Positions 1 through 9,434 of a DNA stretch of 36,515 nucleotides are shown here, in pieces. Each line of letters begins with the position of its first letter. The stretch's first letter is position 1. A program made the translations under genes and the position numbers. Location of the stretch: contig PCBK01000068.1 in the NCBI GenBank assembly GCA_002731275.1, positions 1 through 36,515 on the forward strand. Reading direction: 5' to 3'. This DNA comes from Deltaproteobacteria bacterium (GTDB lineage: Bacteria > Myxococcota_C > UBA6777). Below the pieces are notes generated by a model that made no database searches, was not told where the DNA came from, and saw nothing but the letters and a program-made list of their open reading frames with translations.

Positions 1-114
1 AGATGGCTACAATTACAAAAATCGAATGGGCGTTTCCTCCCCCCTCTGAAGAAGGGGGTATCCACGCCTCAGCAAAACGAAAGGTTAAATTTCGATGAAG
101 GTCCAAGCACAACA

Positions 115-1881
115 ATGAGTCAGAAAGTCACCTCGAAATTCCATCTATGTACACTCGTTTTCCTCCTCTTGAGCGCGACTTTGCTCTTTCAAATGGGAGG
201 ATGTCGATGGGGTTTGCGAGCGCTCTCCTGTATCACCTCAGATGATTGCCCAAACAACGCCTCCATCTGTGTTCGAGGGACCTGTAAGCCCACAAGTGAC
301 GAGACACAAAATGCGTCTGAGCGCGACACAGAGTCCCACCCCAAAGAGACACATATCAACGACGCATCGATCGAACCCCTCCCAGACACACACCCACAAG
401 ACGAAGTGAACACAGAACCATCCGTTGTGGAGCGGTTGGAACTCGAACCAGGAACATCTTCTGAGCCGATCCCAGAGCGTTTCAAAGAAGGCATCCCCGA
501 ACACTGCCCTGCCACTAGATGCTCCCCTTATTGGTTGATTCGGCATGGTTCCAACACTATCTCCCAAAGGACACGCTCACTCATTCAGGACAAGACGGGA
601 AACATATACATCACAGGGAACGACGGACCAGATTTCTTCCTCGCGAAGTTCTCGCCAAAAGGGACGAGGATCTGGAAACGCACCTCAACTTCTCCACCAA
701 AGACGACATATGGTTCGACAGGCTCAGGGCTAACATTCGATCCATCGGGAAACATCATCGTCACAGGGATGTACGCACAAATACACACATTCGAAGGGAA
801 GACACCGACTCCAACAAACGGAGGCTACGACCACAGTAATATCTTTATAGCCTCGTATTCTCCGAGTGGTGCGCTACAGTGGGTTGATGGTGGAGGTGGT
901 ACGCTGCTCGACTTTGGGGGGCGTGTTCTCTCCGATGGAAAAGGACATCTGTACATCTCCGGAACACACCGCTCCTTTGGTTCACAAAAAACGGTCTTTG
1001 GTTTGCATACACTCATCTGTGAGGGATATGAAGAGGTCTTTGTCGCCAAATACGAGATCAAAACAAACACATGGCTCTGGGTCAACACGTCAGCCTTCGA
1101 CGAGACCACACCGACCTGGGGTGTGACCGCGACGGATATGAAGCTCACCTCAAAAGGCGAGGCGATCATCACAGGAGGCCTTCAACACGCGACCAAGTTT
1201 GGGACGACCCGCTTAGAAGCTCCTCGAGCAGGCAGCGGATACATCGCAAAAATCGACGCAAATGGTCAGTGGGTTTGGGCCCAGGGCATCTCAGGCTCCA
1301 AACACAAACAAGCCAAACGCGTTGTTCTCGATGCACAGGATAATATCTACATCGCTGGAACGATGATCTGTGGCGCAAAGATAGGCACGATCACGCTCCC
1401 TTGCTCACAACAAGTATATAGAGATATCTTTTTCGCAAAGCTGGACACAACAGGCAAGGTGATTTGGGCCAAGAGCCTGACAGGAGGGGGACACAAAACA
1501 GTAGGAGGGATAACACTCACACCAACAGGACAGCTTGTGCTTTCAGGTACATTTACAAAATCACTTGCCTACCAAAACACAAACCAAGCAACCAAGAGTT
1601 TCTCCACACACCCTAGCTGGCAAGGAGCAGGGCTCTTTATCATGCAACTCTCCCCCCAAAATGGAGATGTCACCTGGTACAATTACGCTTCGTCTTGGGA
1701 CAAGGGCGCAACACAGGATTGGCTGTTTGCTAACGCACAGGGCGAGCTCTTTCTCACGGGAGGCTTTTTTCAGGGACTCAAACTCGACAAGACAGACTAC
1801 TTCCAATTTCTTTCGGACCCAGACAAAACAGACGTCTACATCATGAAACTCGATCCAAACGGCAGCTTCTCCAAGCCCTAA
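115..1881 (+). CDS. Putative lipoprotein with SBBP-type beta-propeller repeats
   Basis: 588 residues. The N-terminus is a signal peptide (residues 1-29, hydrophobic core 12-25) ending in QMGGC, a lipobox-like site with Cys30 as the candidate lipidated residue. A short Cys module follows (C39, C45, C52, C57; pattern C-x5-C-x6-C-x4-C containing DDC), then a Thr/Glu/Pro-rich linker to about residue 135. From about 140 to the end there are repeated blocks of the form YITG...FFLAKFSP.G...W, typical of SBBP/PQQ-like propeller blades (for example IYITGNDGPDFFLAKFSPKG and FFAKLDTTGKVIWAKSL). The protein is probably exported and anchored to a membrane; substrate or partner is unknown. The start is ATG at 115 with only a weak AAGG upstream. 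It is convergent with the next gene, 28 bases apart. The family call is fairly secure, the role is not. Confidence 0.85.
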   Translation: MSQKVTSKFHLCTLVFLLLSATLLFQMGGCRWGLRALSCITSDDCPNNASICVRGTCKPTSDETQNASERDTESHPKETHINDASIEPLPDTHPQDEVNTEPSVVERLELEPGTSSEPIPERFKEGIPEHCPATRCSPYWLIRHGSNTISQRTRSLIQDKTGNIYITGNDGPDFFLAKFSPKGTRIWKRTSTSPPKTTYGSTGSGLTFDPSGNIIVTGMYAQIHTFEGKTPTPTNGGYDHSNIFIASYSPSGALQWVDGGGGTLLDFGGRVLSDGKGHLYISGTHRSFGSQKTVFGLHTLICEGYEEVFVAKYEIKTNTWLWVNTSAFDETTPTWGVTATDMKLTSKGEAIITGGLQHATKFGTTRLEAPRAGSGYIAKIDANGQWVWAQGISGSKHKQAKRVVLDAQDNIYIAGTMICGAKIGTITLPCSQQVYRDIFFAKLDTTGKVIWAKSLTGGGHKTVGGITLTPTGQLVLSGTFTKSLAYQNTNQATKSFSTHPSWQGAGLFIMQLSPQNGDVTWYNYASSWDKGATQDWLFANAQGELFLTGGFFQGLKLDKTDYFQFLSDPDKTDVYIMKLDPNGSFSKP

Positions 1882-1909
1882 GAAGCCCATCAAGCAAGAA
1901 AGACAGGTC

Positions 1910-4900
1910 TTATGGACGCCAGGGGATCACACGGATCCGATGATTTCCTGTGTCAGCGACCCAAAGGTCACCGGAGGGTAGAACCAATACAGCGTAAGGA
2001 TTGTTGAATAGAGCGAAGAGCGTTTCTCCGTCTTTGTCTCCTCCCCCATTCTTTTTGGCCCCCAATCTCGCTGCACAGGCTCCTGTGTATGGGGACTTCG
2101 TTCCACAGCTTCCGTTTTGGATGTATCGAATCTGCCAAATGAAGGACTTAAACGGCATCCCGATGTAGAGAGTCCCATCACGATCGATGTCGATGTGGCC
2201 AACACTGCTTCCCAACGTCGTTAAAAATCCCTGCGCGTCTTTTGGATCACTCACAGCCAGATCGTCTTTGACGATATTTGTATTGGACCCGACCACCATC
2301 GTAATGCACAAGCCCAAGTGTTTGGTGCCTTTGCAAGAGGACGTGTAGGGGACAGCTTTGCGGAGATCGTACGACTTTCCGTTGACAAAGAAGAGCGCCC
2401 CCTGTGGGCCAAAGGCGATCCCTCCGACTCCAGAGGCCTGTGCACTGTTGATGTAGGTTGTCACTTTCCCGGAAGAGTCTATTTTACGAACACGTCCGTT
2501 GCCTGTATCAGCGACAAAGATATCACCGGCCTTGTCGATCGCGATCGATGATGGACTGTTAAACTGTGCACTTTTCCCAATAGCATCGACCATGCCAGCC
2601 TTTCCATTCCCTGCGAATGTGGTCACCAGCTCTGTCTTGAGATCGATCTTCCTAATACTGTGGTTGCCCTGATCGACGACGTAAATCGCGTTCTGGGTAG
2701 GATGATACGCAACATCAGCAGGTTGGTAGAAGGTCGCACCGCTCGCAGGTCCATCGACAAACCCGGGTGTTTTCTGACCAGCGATCACGCTGACATCACC
2801 TTTGGAGTCGATCTGACGGATAATATGATTTCGTGAATCGGCGACATACACTCGCCCAATTTGTTCGTTGATCTTGTGATAGGTCATCCCTTTTGGGGCG
2901 TTGAGTCGCGCTTTGGTCCGAGGTCCATCCACCTGTCCTGGTTCTCCGCCGATGTAGGGGATGACACACCGCTGTGGTGGATTGCTGCGCGCCACGAATG
3001 TGTACTCTTTGATCGATTGTCTACCATCCTGCGAGTAAAACAACCCCAACTCCTCGCCTTTACTATCGACTGCCACAGTCAGCCCCGAAACATTCCCCAA
3101 TCGGCCTGTGACAGGTAACACAGAGAGAGAGCTGCTGGGAACATTCCACTTGTACAGTTTCGCGAAGGTCGATTGTGTCGCACCACGTCCACCAATGTAT
3201 AGATTGCCTTTCTTTTGCGAGAAGACGATGTGTGTAGGACCCTCCAACCCTGCCTTCAGGACAGTCACGGTCTTTGTAGAGAGTGTCAGACGAAGGAGAC
3301 TCCCTTGTCCTGCATCGACGATGTACAGATAGCTCCCACTAAACGCGATACCATCAAACGAGCTCGGTTTGTTGGCATCGGCGGGTTTGTACACAAATGA
3401 GATGGTCTCGACACAGTAGCCTGTGTACTGGGTGCTCCCACCACACACGCCGGCCTTTAGGTAGGTCAACTTGCGTATTCGATTTGCGTCGGAGACGTAG
3501 AGGGTCTTTCCGTCTGCCGAGACATCAAGCCCTCGCACGTTCACAAATTCAGCAAGATGTCCTTGTCCATCCAGACGTCCTCTCGCCCCAGAACCTGCGA
3601 TCGTCGTGACCTCGTACGTGTCCATATCCAAGACCTTGATCTTATTGGCAGTGTTATCCGAGATAAAGAGCCTCTGAGGTGCATCATCAGCGAACGCCAT
3701 CGCCGTGATCCAGCCGAGCTCAGCGGAGGGCCCTTTGCCATCTCGATCGCCTCGTTGTCCTGCACCTGCGATGGAGATGACGTTACCACAAGGGTCGATC
3801 TGACGGATCAGATAATTTCCGAGATCCGCAACAAACACGCGCCCCTTGTTAAACGCGAGGACAGAGGGCTTGTGGAACAGAGCCTTTGTCCCAGCAGCGT
3901 CTCGAAAACCAGAGAGGTTCTCCGAACCTGCAACAGTCGCCTGACACATCGGCACATCGCGGTCGATCTGCCCATCACAGTCATTGTCCACATCGTTACA
4001 AACCGTTCCCTCTTGGACATCGTACTGCGCAAAGTAATCTTTGTAATCTTGCACATCACAACTTCGCCACTGACCGTTGACACAGCCGGAGATCGTTTGT
4101 CCTCCACGTGTGACCTCAACAGGGACACGTGCGCCCAAACACGAACCGCTCTGCTTGCGACACAAGGGAGCGTCCGTCGGCTTGTCATCGATCATTCCGT
4201 TACAATCGTCATCTTTGCCATTGCATACTTCGACAACTGGTGTGACTTGCCCAGAACACTCTCCCCAGTTTCCGTTGATACAAGCTTGTGTACCGGCCTG
4301 ACAGGCACCTTTGCACACGTACTTTCCACTCGCGTCGAGAGAGCAACCTTTTGATTGATGACAGGCACGCAAAAGTGAATTGGTTCCACCTCCCTTTGTG
4401 TTATCAACCACACCGTCACAGTCGTCATCTTTGAGGTTACAGTCTTCGGGTTGTGGAGCGATCACGCCCTGACACAAACCCCATGTGCCCTGGCTCCCGC
4501 AGAGCTGTGTACCAGCCTTACAGATACCTTTTCCAACGGACGCAGCGGGGATACCATCAGTGCAATTGCGTGTGATACCAGGAGGCCAGCACTTGCACAC
4601 ACCACCATCGTCGATTGCGCCGTCACAGTTGTCATCTTTGCCGTTGCAGATCTCTTTGGCTGGGAGGATTTGCCCTTCACAGGTTTTGGACCACTTCCCC
4701 CCTTTCTCACAGCGTTGAATCCCAACAGCACAGAGACCTTTGTTCTTGGTGGCAGGCGCACCAAAGTAACATTCTTGTGTGACACCACCAGGAGGCCAGC
4801 ATTCGCACTCTTTGCTATCATCTATTTTTCCGTTACAGTCGTTATCTTTGCCATCACAGACTTCGGGCTCGGGGGTGACCTCTAAAAAACATCGCCCCCA

Positions 4901-5866
4901 CTTTCCAGTCACAGAGCACGTTCGTGTACCACTCTTACAGGGCAGTGTGTCTTTGGTGCTCTCTGGTGTACCTGTGTAACAGGCTTGTTCTTCACCAGGA
5001 AGACACTCACAACCTTCGTCGATCTGCCCATCACAGTTGTCATCCTTCTTGTTACAGGTCTCTTCTTTTTCGGGCAAGATTTGTCCGAGGCATTCCCCCC
5101 ACTTTCCCGACGCGTTACAGCTCTGTTTTCCCTTCTTACAGCTACCTTTCCCGACAGTCTCAATGGCCGCGCTGTAGCACTCTTGCACATCTCCAGGTGT
5201 ACAGTCACATTGTTTTGCGTCATCGATCACACCGTTGCAATCGTCATCTAGACCATTACATGTCTCTTGTTGTGGTGTGATTTCTCCAAGACACGCGCCC
5301 CAGTCTCCATCCTCAGTGCATGTCTTTTTCCCGCCCAAACAAGGCCCTTTTCCCATCGTCCCAGTGGGTCCAGTATAACAATCATCACTGCGTCCAGGTG
5401 CACACTGAATGACATCTTTGCAATCGATATCAAGCGTGTCGGTCTTTCCATCGCAATCGTTATCGAGACCATCACGACAGGCACTCTTCGTGTTTTCAGG
5501 CGTTCGACTGGAGCGACAATCTCCCCAAAGTAACTCATTGAGTCCATCTTCCTGACAAATCCTCGTCCCTCTCGTGCATCCATCAGGTGAATTTGTGAGC
5601 ACACATGTCTCCACACTCCCCTTCGAAGTACACTCTTCTCGCTTTTTGGACTGACAGACCTTGTCCACACAGCGACCAGTGTACCACTGGTTGCTACATT
5701 CACAATTGTAGTCACAGGGACTGTCTTGTGGATTGACTGTCAGTAGAGAGTACTTTTGATCCGCAGTGCAAGACGGTGGCGCAGAACAAGCCTGCATCCA
5801 GCCCCCTCCAATCAGACACAAAGACAACAGCACCAAGAGCGAACATCTTCGAAGATAGTACATCAT
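1910..5866 (-). CDS. Large Cys-rich lipoprotein: eight MopE-type metal-binding repeats plus NHL-type propeller
   Basis: 1318 residues. The signal peptide ends at MQAC (Cys27, lipobox-like). Residues 28-120 are Cys-rich. Eight copies of a C-[ND]-x-x-D-[ND]-[DN]-C-[DN]-G-x-x-D motif lie near residues 130, 203, 271, 337, 407, 476, 548 and 623, spaced 66-75 residues. This is the MopE-like putative metal-binding motif (PF11617); the DxDxDG spacing suggests calcium or copper. Between the repeats are small modules containing GxC..GxQxC...GxWGxC. Residues from about 645 to the end are NHL-type propeller blades, each with a N..IRxID..G.V..IAG signature (for example NHIIRQIDSKGDVSVIAG and NHRIRVIPWRP at the end). 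The start is the first of two adjacent ATGs with AAGG just upstream. It is likely a surface protein binding metal and a ligand; no enzymatic residues were identified. Confidence 0.9.
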   Translation of the reverse strand: MMYYLRRCSLLVLLSLCLIGGGWMQACSAPPSCTADQKYSLLTVNPQDSPCDYNCECSNQWYTGRCVDKVCQSKKREECTSKGSVETCVLTNSPDGCTRGTRICQEDGLNELLWGDCRSSRTPENTKSACRDGLDNDCDGKTDTLDIDCKDVIQCAPGRSDDCYTGPTGTMGKGPCLGGKKTCTEDGDWGACLGEITPQQETCNGLDDDCNGVIDDAKQCDCTPGDVQECYSAAIETVGKGSCKKGKQSCNASGKWGECLGQILPEKEETCNKKDDNCDGQIDEGCECLPGEEQACYTGTPESTKDTLPCKSGTRTCSVTGKWGRCFLEVTPEPEVCDGKDNDCNGKIDDSKECECWPPGGVTQECYFGAPATKNKGLCAVGIQRCEKGGKWSKTCEGQILPAKEICNGKDDNCDGAIDDGGVCKCWPPGITRNCTDGIPAASVGKGICKAGTQLCGSQGTWGLCQGVIAPQPEDCNLKDDDCDGVVDNTKGGGTNSLLRACHQSKGCSLDASGKYVCKGACQAGTQACINGNWGECSGQVTPVVEVCNGKDDDCNGMIDDKPTDAPLCRKQSGSCLGARVPVEVTRGGQTISGCVNGQWRSCDVQDYKDYFAQYDVQEGTVCNDVDNDCDGQIDRDVPMCQATVAGSENLSGFRDAAGTKALFHKPSVLAFNKGRVFVADLGNYLIRQIDPCGNVISIAGAGQRGDRDGKGPSAELGWITAMAFADDAPQRLFISDNTANKIKVLDMDTYEVTTIAGSGARGRLDGQGHLAEFVNVRGLDVSADGKTLYVSDANRIRKLTYLKAGVCGGSTQYTGYCVETISFVYKPADANKPSSFDGIAFSGSYLYIVDAGQGSLLRLTLSTKTVTVLKAGLEGPTHIVFSQKKGNLYIGGRGATQSTFAKLYKWNVPSSSLSVLPVTGRLGNVSGLTVAVDSKGEELGLFYSQDGRQSIKEYTFVARSNPPQRCVIPYIGGEPGQVDGPRTKARLNAPKGMTYHKINEQIGRVYVADSRNHIIRQIDSKGDVSVIAGQKTPGFVDGPASGATFYQPADVAYHPTQNAIYVVDQGNHSIRKIDLKTELVTTFAGNGKAGMVDAIGKSAQFNSPSSIAIDKAGDIFVADTGNGRVRKIDSSGKVTTYINSAQASGVGGIAFGPQGALFFVNGKSYDLRKAVPYTSSCKGTKHLGLCITMVVGSNTNIVKDDLAVSDPKDAQGFLTTLGSSVGHIDIDRDGTLYIGMPFKSFIWQIRYIQNGSCGTKSPYTGACAARLGAKKNGGGDKDGETLFALFNNPYAVLVLPSGDLWVADTGNHRIRVIPWRP

Positions 5867-6162
5867 TTTACCTTACCCTGGGGTTCTTCCAATGAAAGAA
5901 AACGACTTCGTCGTTTTTCTTTTTGCGGCCATGTAAAAAGTGCGGAAGATTTGGAGAGTGGATTCAAATCATTCGCTAAAACTTGCCAAAAAACGCAAAA
6001 AGGACATCTCTTTCGAATGCATAGCTCGGAACACTCTAGACAAAGCTATCAGCACACTTTTGTGCTACCAAAGATGGCCTCTCCCCTCACGTACACCATC
6101 CCTTGACAACCGCGCCCCCCAAAGACCAAAGTGCTTATAAGACCGCTTAATCCAAACAGAAT
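5867..6162. other. Intergenic region between divergent genes
   Basis: 296 bases separate the divergent MopE/NHL gene and the small lipoprotein gene. The only structure I see is a short hairpin at 5899-5917. A TTGACA at 6103-6108 has no correctly spaced -10 element. I found no convincing gene here. Confidence 0.5.
5899..5917. other. Small hairpin in the leader of the MopE/NHL gene
   Basis: AAAACGAC-TTC-GTCGTTTT is a perfect 8-bp stem with a 3-base loop, followed on both strands by T-rich sequence. On the minus strand it lies about 33 bases before the ATG of the MopE/NHL gene, so it would fall in the mRNA leader. It may be a weak terminator-like or attenuating hairpin. The function is inference. 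Confidence 0.35.
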
Positions 6163-6843
6163 ATGGAGAGGCCATTGCGAATCACAACCCTGTGCTTGCT
6201 CATGATGTCGTGTACTTTGTTCGGTTGCCAGAAGGACCAGGCACCAACCTCAAAAAACCCCCCTTCACACACAGCATCTTTGAAACATTCGTACATCAGA
6301 CAGATAAAAAGCAGTCCATCATTTTTGGCGAAATACACATTAAGCAAGGGTTGGAGGACACAGTCCTTCGCCTTGACAGCAGCAAAAGATGGGCGGTTTC
6401 AAGTTGAGTTACGAGAATTTGGCCAACAACTCTCTCTTCAACGGTTTGCGCTCAGGGCAGGACAAACGATCACCCTCGAATACGCGATCAACAAACAACC
6501 CAAATCTCGAACACTCCAAGTTGTCAGATGGACCCCCACGGCGAAATCAAAACATGTCTATACCTTGGCTGACACAGCCCCAAAACAACCAAGGACAGCC
6601 TACAACGAATCAGGTCCAAAAAGCTCCATTCTTTCAAAGACAAAGAAGACCTTCTACTACTGGGCATGGATGTACAAAGGTGGTGGCATTCCATACAACG
6701 ACTTCAAAAGGGGATGTTTTACGATCATCACAGGGGGTGCCAAAAAGATCTGTCGGACACAAGCGTGGCAAGGAGGCAAAGCTGTTAGATGGGAGCAATT
6801 GCGTGATGTGAACTTCGTCTCCCTCTCTATCCAACAGGAATAA
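6163..6843 (+). CDS. Small putative lipoprotein of unknown function
   Basis: 226 residues. The N-terminus is a clear lipoprotein signal: a short basic n-region, a hydrophobic core, and TLFGC with Cys22 at the lipidation position. The mature part is basic and beta-rich, with two Cys residues in its C-terminal third (RGCFTII and KKICRTQ) that could form a disulfide. I do not recognise a family. Start ATG 6163 has no visible Shine-Dalgarno. It stands alone: the gene to its left is divergent and the gene to its right appears to have its own promoter at 6924-6952. Confidence 0.75.
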   Translation: MERPLRITTLCLLMMSCTLFGCQKDQAPTSKNPPSHTASLKHSYIRQIKSSPSFLAKYTLSKGWRTQSFALTAAKDGRFQVELREFGQQLSLQRFALRAGQTITLEYAINKQPKSRTLQVVRWTPTAKSKHVYTLADTAPKQPRTAYNESGPKSSILSKTKKTFYYWAWMYKGGGIPYNDFKRGCFTIITGGAKKICRTQAWQGGKAVRWEQLRDVNFVSLSIQQE

Positions 6844-6923
6844 CCAAAGTACATCGCCGACTTTCCCCATAGAATGTCCTTTTTGAGCCATCAGGTACAA
6901 AAACACAGGACTTTTGGTCGAGA

Positions 6924-6952
6924 TTGCAATTTCAGCAAAGTCTCGTTACACT
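6924..6952 (+). promoter_or_regulatory. Candidate sigma70-type promoter of the HEAT-repeat gene
   Basis: TTGCAA (6924-6929), a 17-base spacer, and TACACT (6947-6952), each matching 4 of 6 consensus bases. The predicted transcript start near 6958 lies downstream of the longest-frame start (TTG 6914), which supports the ATG at 7025. Confidence 0.45.
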
Positions 6953-7024
6953 CACCAACGTCCTCAAACAATGGGTTCAAGATCATTTGAATCGTCATGG
7001 TTCGAAAAGGAGCATATATTTCTG

Positions 7025-8602
7025 ATGAACAGGAAGCATCGAACAAAGCATCTCACTTTTGTCGTGTGGTTAGGTCAGAAGATAGAAAAAAGCATACGTA
7101 GGGGGGCAGGCTCAAGAGCGAGCAAGCAGGCGCGAGGAGGCGGCATAGCAACGCTCTGCCAACGACAAACAACGAACTTGCTGGCCTTGACCCAAGCCCT
7201 GACGTATTCCTTTTTTCATCTTTTGGCCTTATGTTGTGGACTCACTTTTGGCCTCGTGTGTCATGTATACACACCCACCAATGCCCACGCACAATTGTCG
7301 AAGACACGTTTTCCAGCCCTGTTACAACAACTGCAAGCAAAAGACGCCACACAGCGAGAGTTCGCCGTTCGTACAATCGGCTATTTTCGCAAACGTGCGC
7401 TCGCACTCCTGCCGAAAGTGTTCCCATTGCTCAACGACAAGGCTCCCCAAGTCAGGACCTCCGCCCTTCGCTCGATTGGGCAGATCTGTCATACACTCTC
7501 AACACAGCAACACACAGCGCTCACCGCAAAGACCCAAGATTCAGATTGGAAAGTCCGCGCCACAGCGATCTGGGCGCTCGGACGTTGCACCCAACAAGAG
7601 ACAAAACTCTTGCCGCTGTTCCTCAAAGGGTTACAAGACCCACAGCACTGGGTTCGACAAAGAGCACTCGAAGCCATCGGAAACTTCGGTGTAAAAGCAA
7701 AGCAAACGCTCCCCTCAGTGAGCCAAAGTCTTCATGACAAACATTGGCTCGTCAGGATGCAGGCGGTCAAAACGCTAGCTCGTATCAGTCATTACGCAAA
7801 GGACATCGCACCGTCGCTCTTTTCGATGCTCTCAGACACAGAGCCTGCGGTCCGTTTGCTCGTCTCCAAACAGCTAGAAAAGATGCCCAAAGAGATCATC
7901 CCAGAGCTTGGAAAGAGTCTGGACAACAACGATCCTCACGTCCGTAAAATGGCAATTTATGTGCTTGGCAAAAAAGGAAGTCAACACAAAGAAGCCATTG
8001 TGTACCTTCGGAAAGCCTTGAAAGACAAAGACCTGTCTCTTCGTGAGATCGCAGCGACGGAGTTAGGTAACCTTCGAGAAAAAGCCCGCACAGCGTTGCC
8101 AGAGCTTGAACACAACCTCTACAACAAACGGCACTCCCTCAAACAAATCGCGGCCTGGGCTCTGGGACGTATTGGGACAGTCTCGCTCCCAGTGTTGATG
8201 AAAGCCGTCCGCCTTCATGGCATCAAACCCAAAGATTGGCGTATCAAAGTCGCCGCCATCGAAGCCCTGATCTACCTCGGTCCCAAAGCTGCTCCCGCAG
8301 CACCAGCCCTCGTCGAGGCGATGCTCAATCACCACTGGCGCGTGCGCAAAGAAGCTGCTTGGGCGATCCTTCGCATTGGTCCAGGTGTTGTCAAATACCT
8401 CGACAAACCCTATGTCAAAATGCTCACCAAAGCCCACCACGACAGGATCTGGCCGATCAAACTCGCGACAGTCAAAGCACTCGGATGGATGGGACCTGTC
8501 GCCAAGTCATCACTGTGGGTCATGCGCAGGATGCGCTTTCACCCAAACGCCAAAGTCAGACAGGCCGCCAACAGCGCGCTCATCTCTATCAAGCGTCGCT
8601 AA
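7025..8602 (+). CDS. Exported or membrane-anchored HEAT-repeat protein
   Basis: 525 residues from ATG 7025. I prefer this start over the longer frame (TTG 6914) because AAAGGAG lies 12 bases upstream and a candidate promoter lies between the two. The N-terminal 50 residues are basic. A long hydrophobic stretch follows (LLALTQALTYSFFHLLALCC and onward) ending in AHAQ, which could be an unusually long signal peptide or a membrane anchor. The rest, about residues 95-525, is a run of roughly ten HEAT/PBS-lyase-like repeats with a recurring VR..A..ALG.I pattern (for example WKVRATAIWALGRC, VRKMAIYVLGKKG, WRVRKEAAWAILRIG). Such solenoids are scaffolds for protein binding, and no catalytic motif is present. 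A UPF0462-like gene follows 30 bases later and is probably co-transcribed. Confidence 0.82.
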   Translation: MNRKHRTKHLTFVVWLGQKIEKSIRRGAGSRASKQARGGGIATLCQRQTTNLLALTQALTYSFFHLLALCCGLTFGLVCHVYTPTNAHAQLSKTRFPALLQQLQAKDATQREFAVRTIGYFRKRALALLPKVFPLLNDKAPQVRTSALRSIGQICHTLSTQQHTALTAKTQDSDWKVRATAIWALGRCTQQETKLLPLFLKGLQDPQHWVRQRALEAIGNFGVKAKQTLPSVSQSLHDKHWLVRMQAVKTLARISHYAKDIAPSLFSMLSDTEPAVRLLVSKQLEKMPKEIIPELGKSLDNNDPHVRKMAIYVLGKKGSQHKEAIVYLRKALKDKDLSLREIAATELGNLREKARTALPELEHNLYNKRHSLKQIAAWALGRIGTVSLPVLMKAVRLHGIKPKDWRIKVAAIEALIYLGPKAAPAAPALVEAMLNHHWRVRKEAAWAILRIGPGVVKYLDKPYVKMLTKAHHDRIWPIKLATVKALGWMGPVAKSSLWVMRRMRFHPNAKVRQAANSALISIKRR

Positions 8603-8632
8603 CCCCATCTCATCACAACGAAAGACTTCCAC

Positions 8633-9157
8633 ATGCACACATCCATCCAGTCGACATGGGACGGCAACACGCTCCCCGCAGAACAACATGTCTTCATCCA
8701 ACTCACGCACAAAGACGACGCACTACACATTGTCTTCGATGCCCCATTTTACGACGATCCAGCGCCCGAAGCCCCAGTCGGTCCCACACCTGCGCTCTGG
8801 AATCACGAGGTCGTCGAGTTCTTCTTCTCTGCTCCCCTCAACGATCCAGAGACCGTCACCTATACAGAGCTAGAATTTTCCCCACATGGACACTATCTCG
8901 TGCTCCAACTCAAAGGAATCAGACAGATCAAAACACAGCTGCTCCCGATCTCCTTTCAGGCGCAGAGACACGGACAACGCTGGCGCGGTGAAGTCGAGCT
9001 CCCACTCTCCTTACTCCCAGACAACGTGCAGCTTTGGAACGCCTATGCCATTCACGGCCTCGGTGCCGAAAGACAATATCTCGCGATGTGTCCTGTTCCA
9101 GGAGACAAACCGGACTTCCACCGACTCCAACACTTTGCTCCATATCCAAAGCGATAA
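8633..9157 (+). CDS. UPF0462/C4orf33-like protein with CBM9-like fold
   Basis: 174 residues with no signal peptide, so probably cytoplasmic. The pattern LWNHEVVEFFF followed by YTELEFSPHGHYLVLQL is the hallmark of the UPF0462 (C4orf33) family, which resembles family 9 carbohydrate-binding modules. Family function is unsettled; a sugar or glycan ligand would be inference. Length is near the usual 170-200 residues. ATG 8633 has only a weak upstream purine stretch. The 30-base gap to the HEAT gene suggests one transcript. Confidence 0.75.
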   Translation: MHTSIQSTWDGNTLPAEQHVFIQLTHKDDALHIVFDAPFYDDPAPEAPVGPTPALWNHEVVEFFFSAPLNDPETVTYTELEFSPHGHYLVLQLKGIRQIKTQLLPISFQAQRHGQRWRGEVELPLSLLPDNVQLWNAYAIHGLGAERQYLAMCPVPGDKPDFHRLQHFAPYPKR

Positions 9158-9325
9158 CCCCTAACAACACACCCCCCAAGTAGACCTCCCTCCAAAAGTC
9201 TCCTCCCAAGCCAGTACACCCAGCTCCATTTTTTGGCATCGCGTGTCACTTTCTACGTTCTCCAGACAGCCGAAAGACCAGGACAAACCTACGGGGAGTA
9301 CGAAAAAAGTGGATAAAAGTGAGGA

Positions 9326-9355
9326 TTGACAGCGTCTTTATAGGGATGGTATACA
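9326..9355 (+). promoter_or_regulatory. Candidate sigma70-type promoter of the trypsin-like protease gene
   Basis: A perfect -35 TTGACA (9326-9331), an 18-base spacer and TATACA (9350-9355). A start near 9362 would leave a leader of about 73 bases before ATG 9435. The element sits in an otherwise empty 277-base gap (9158-9434). Confidence 0.6.
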
Positions 9356-9434
9356 TCTACGAAAATTGGAGCAAAAGAGCCTTCCGAACAGGTCGAGGAA
9401 GACCTCAGCCTCGCAACATGGGAGTAGTATATTT

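Noticed and set aside
41-58. C-run/G-run hairpin near the left edge as a terminator
   Set aside because: Only six pairs and no T-run follows; the upstream gene it might end is outside the window.
3557-4354. A 265-codon open frame on the plus strand
   Set aside because: It lies wholly antisense to the MopE repeats; the periodic Cys/Asp-rich codons keep the opposite frame open. It has no ribosome-binding site or recognisable domain.
6103-6141. TTGACA plus TTATAA upstream of the small lipoprotein gene as a promoter
   Set aside because: The spacer is 26 bases, far from the 16-18 a sigma70 promoter needs.
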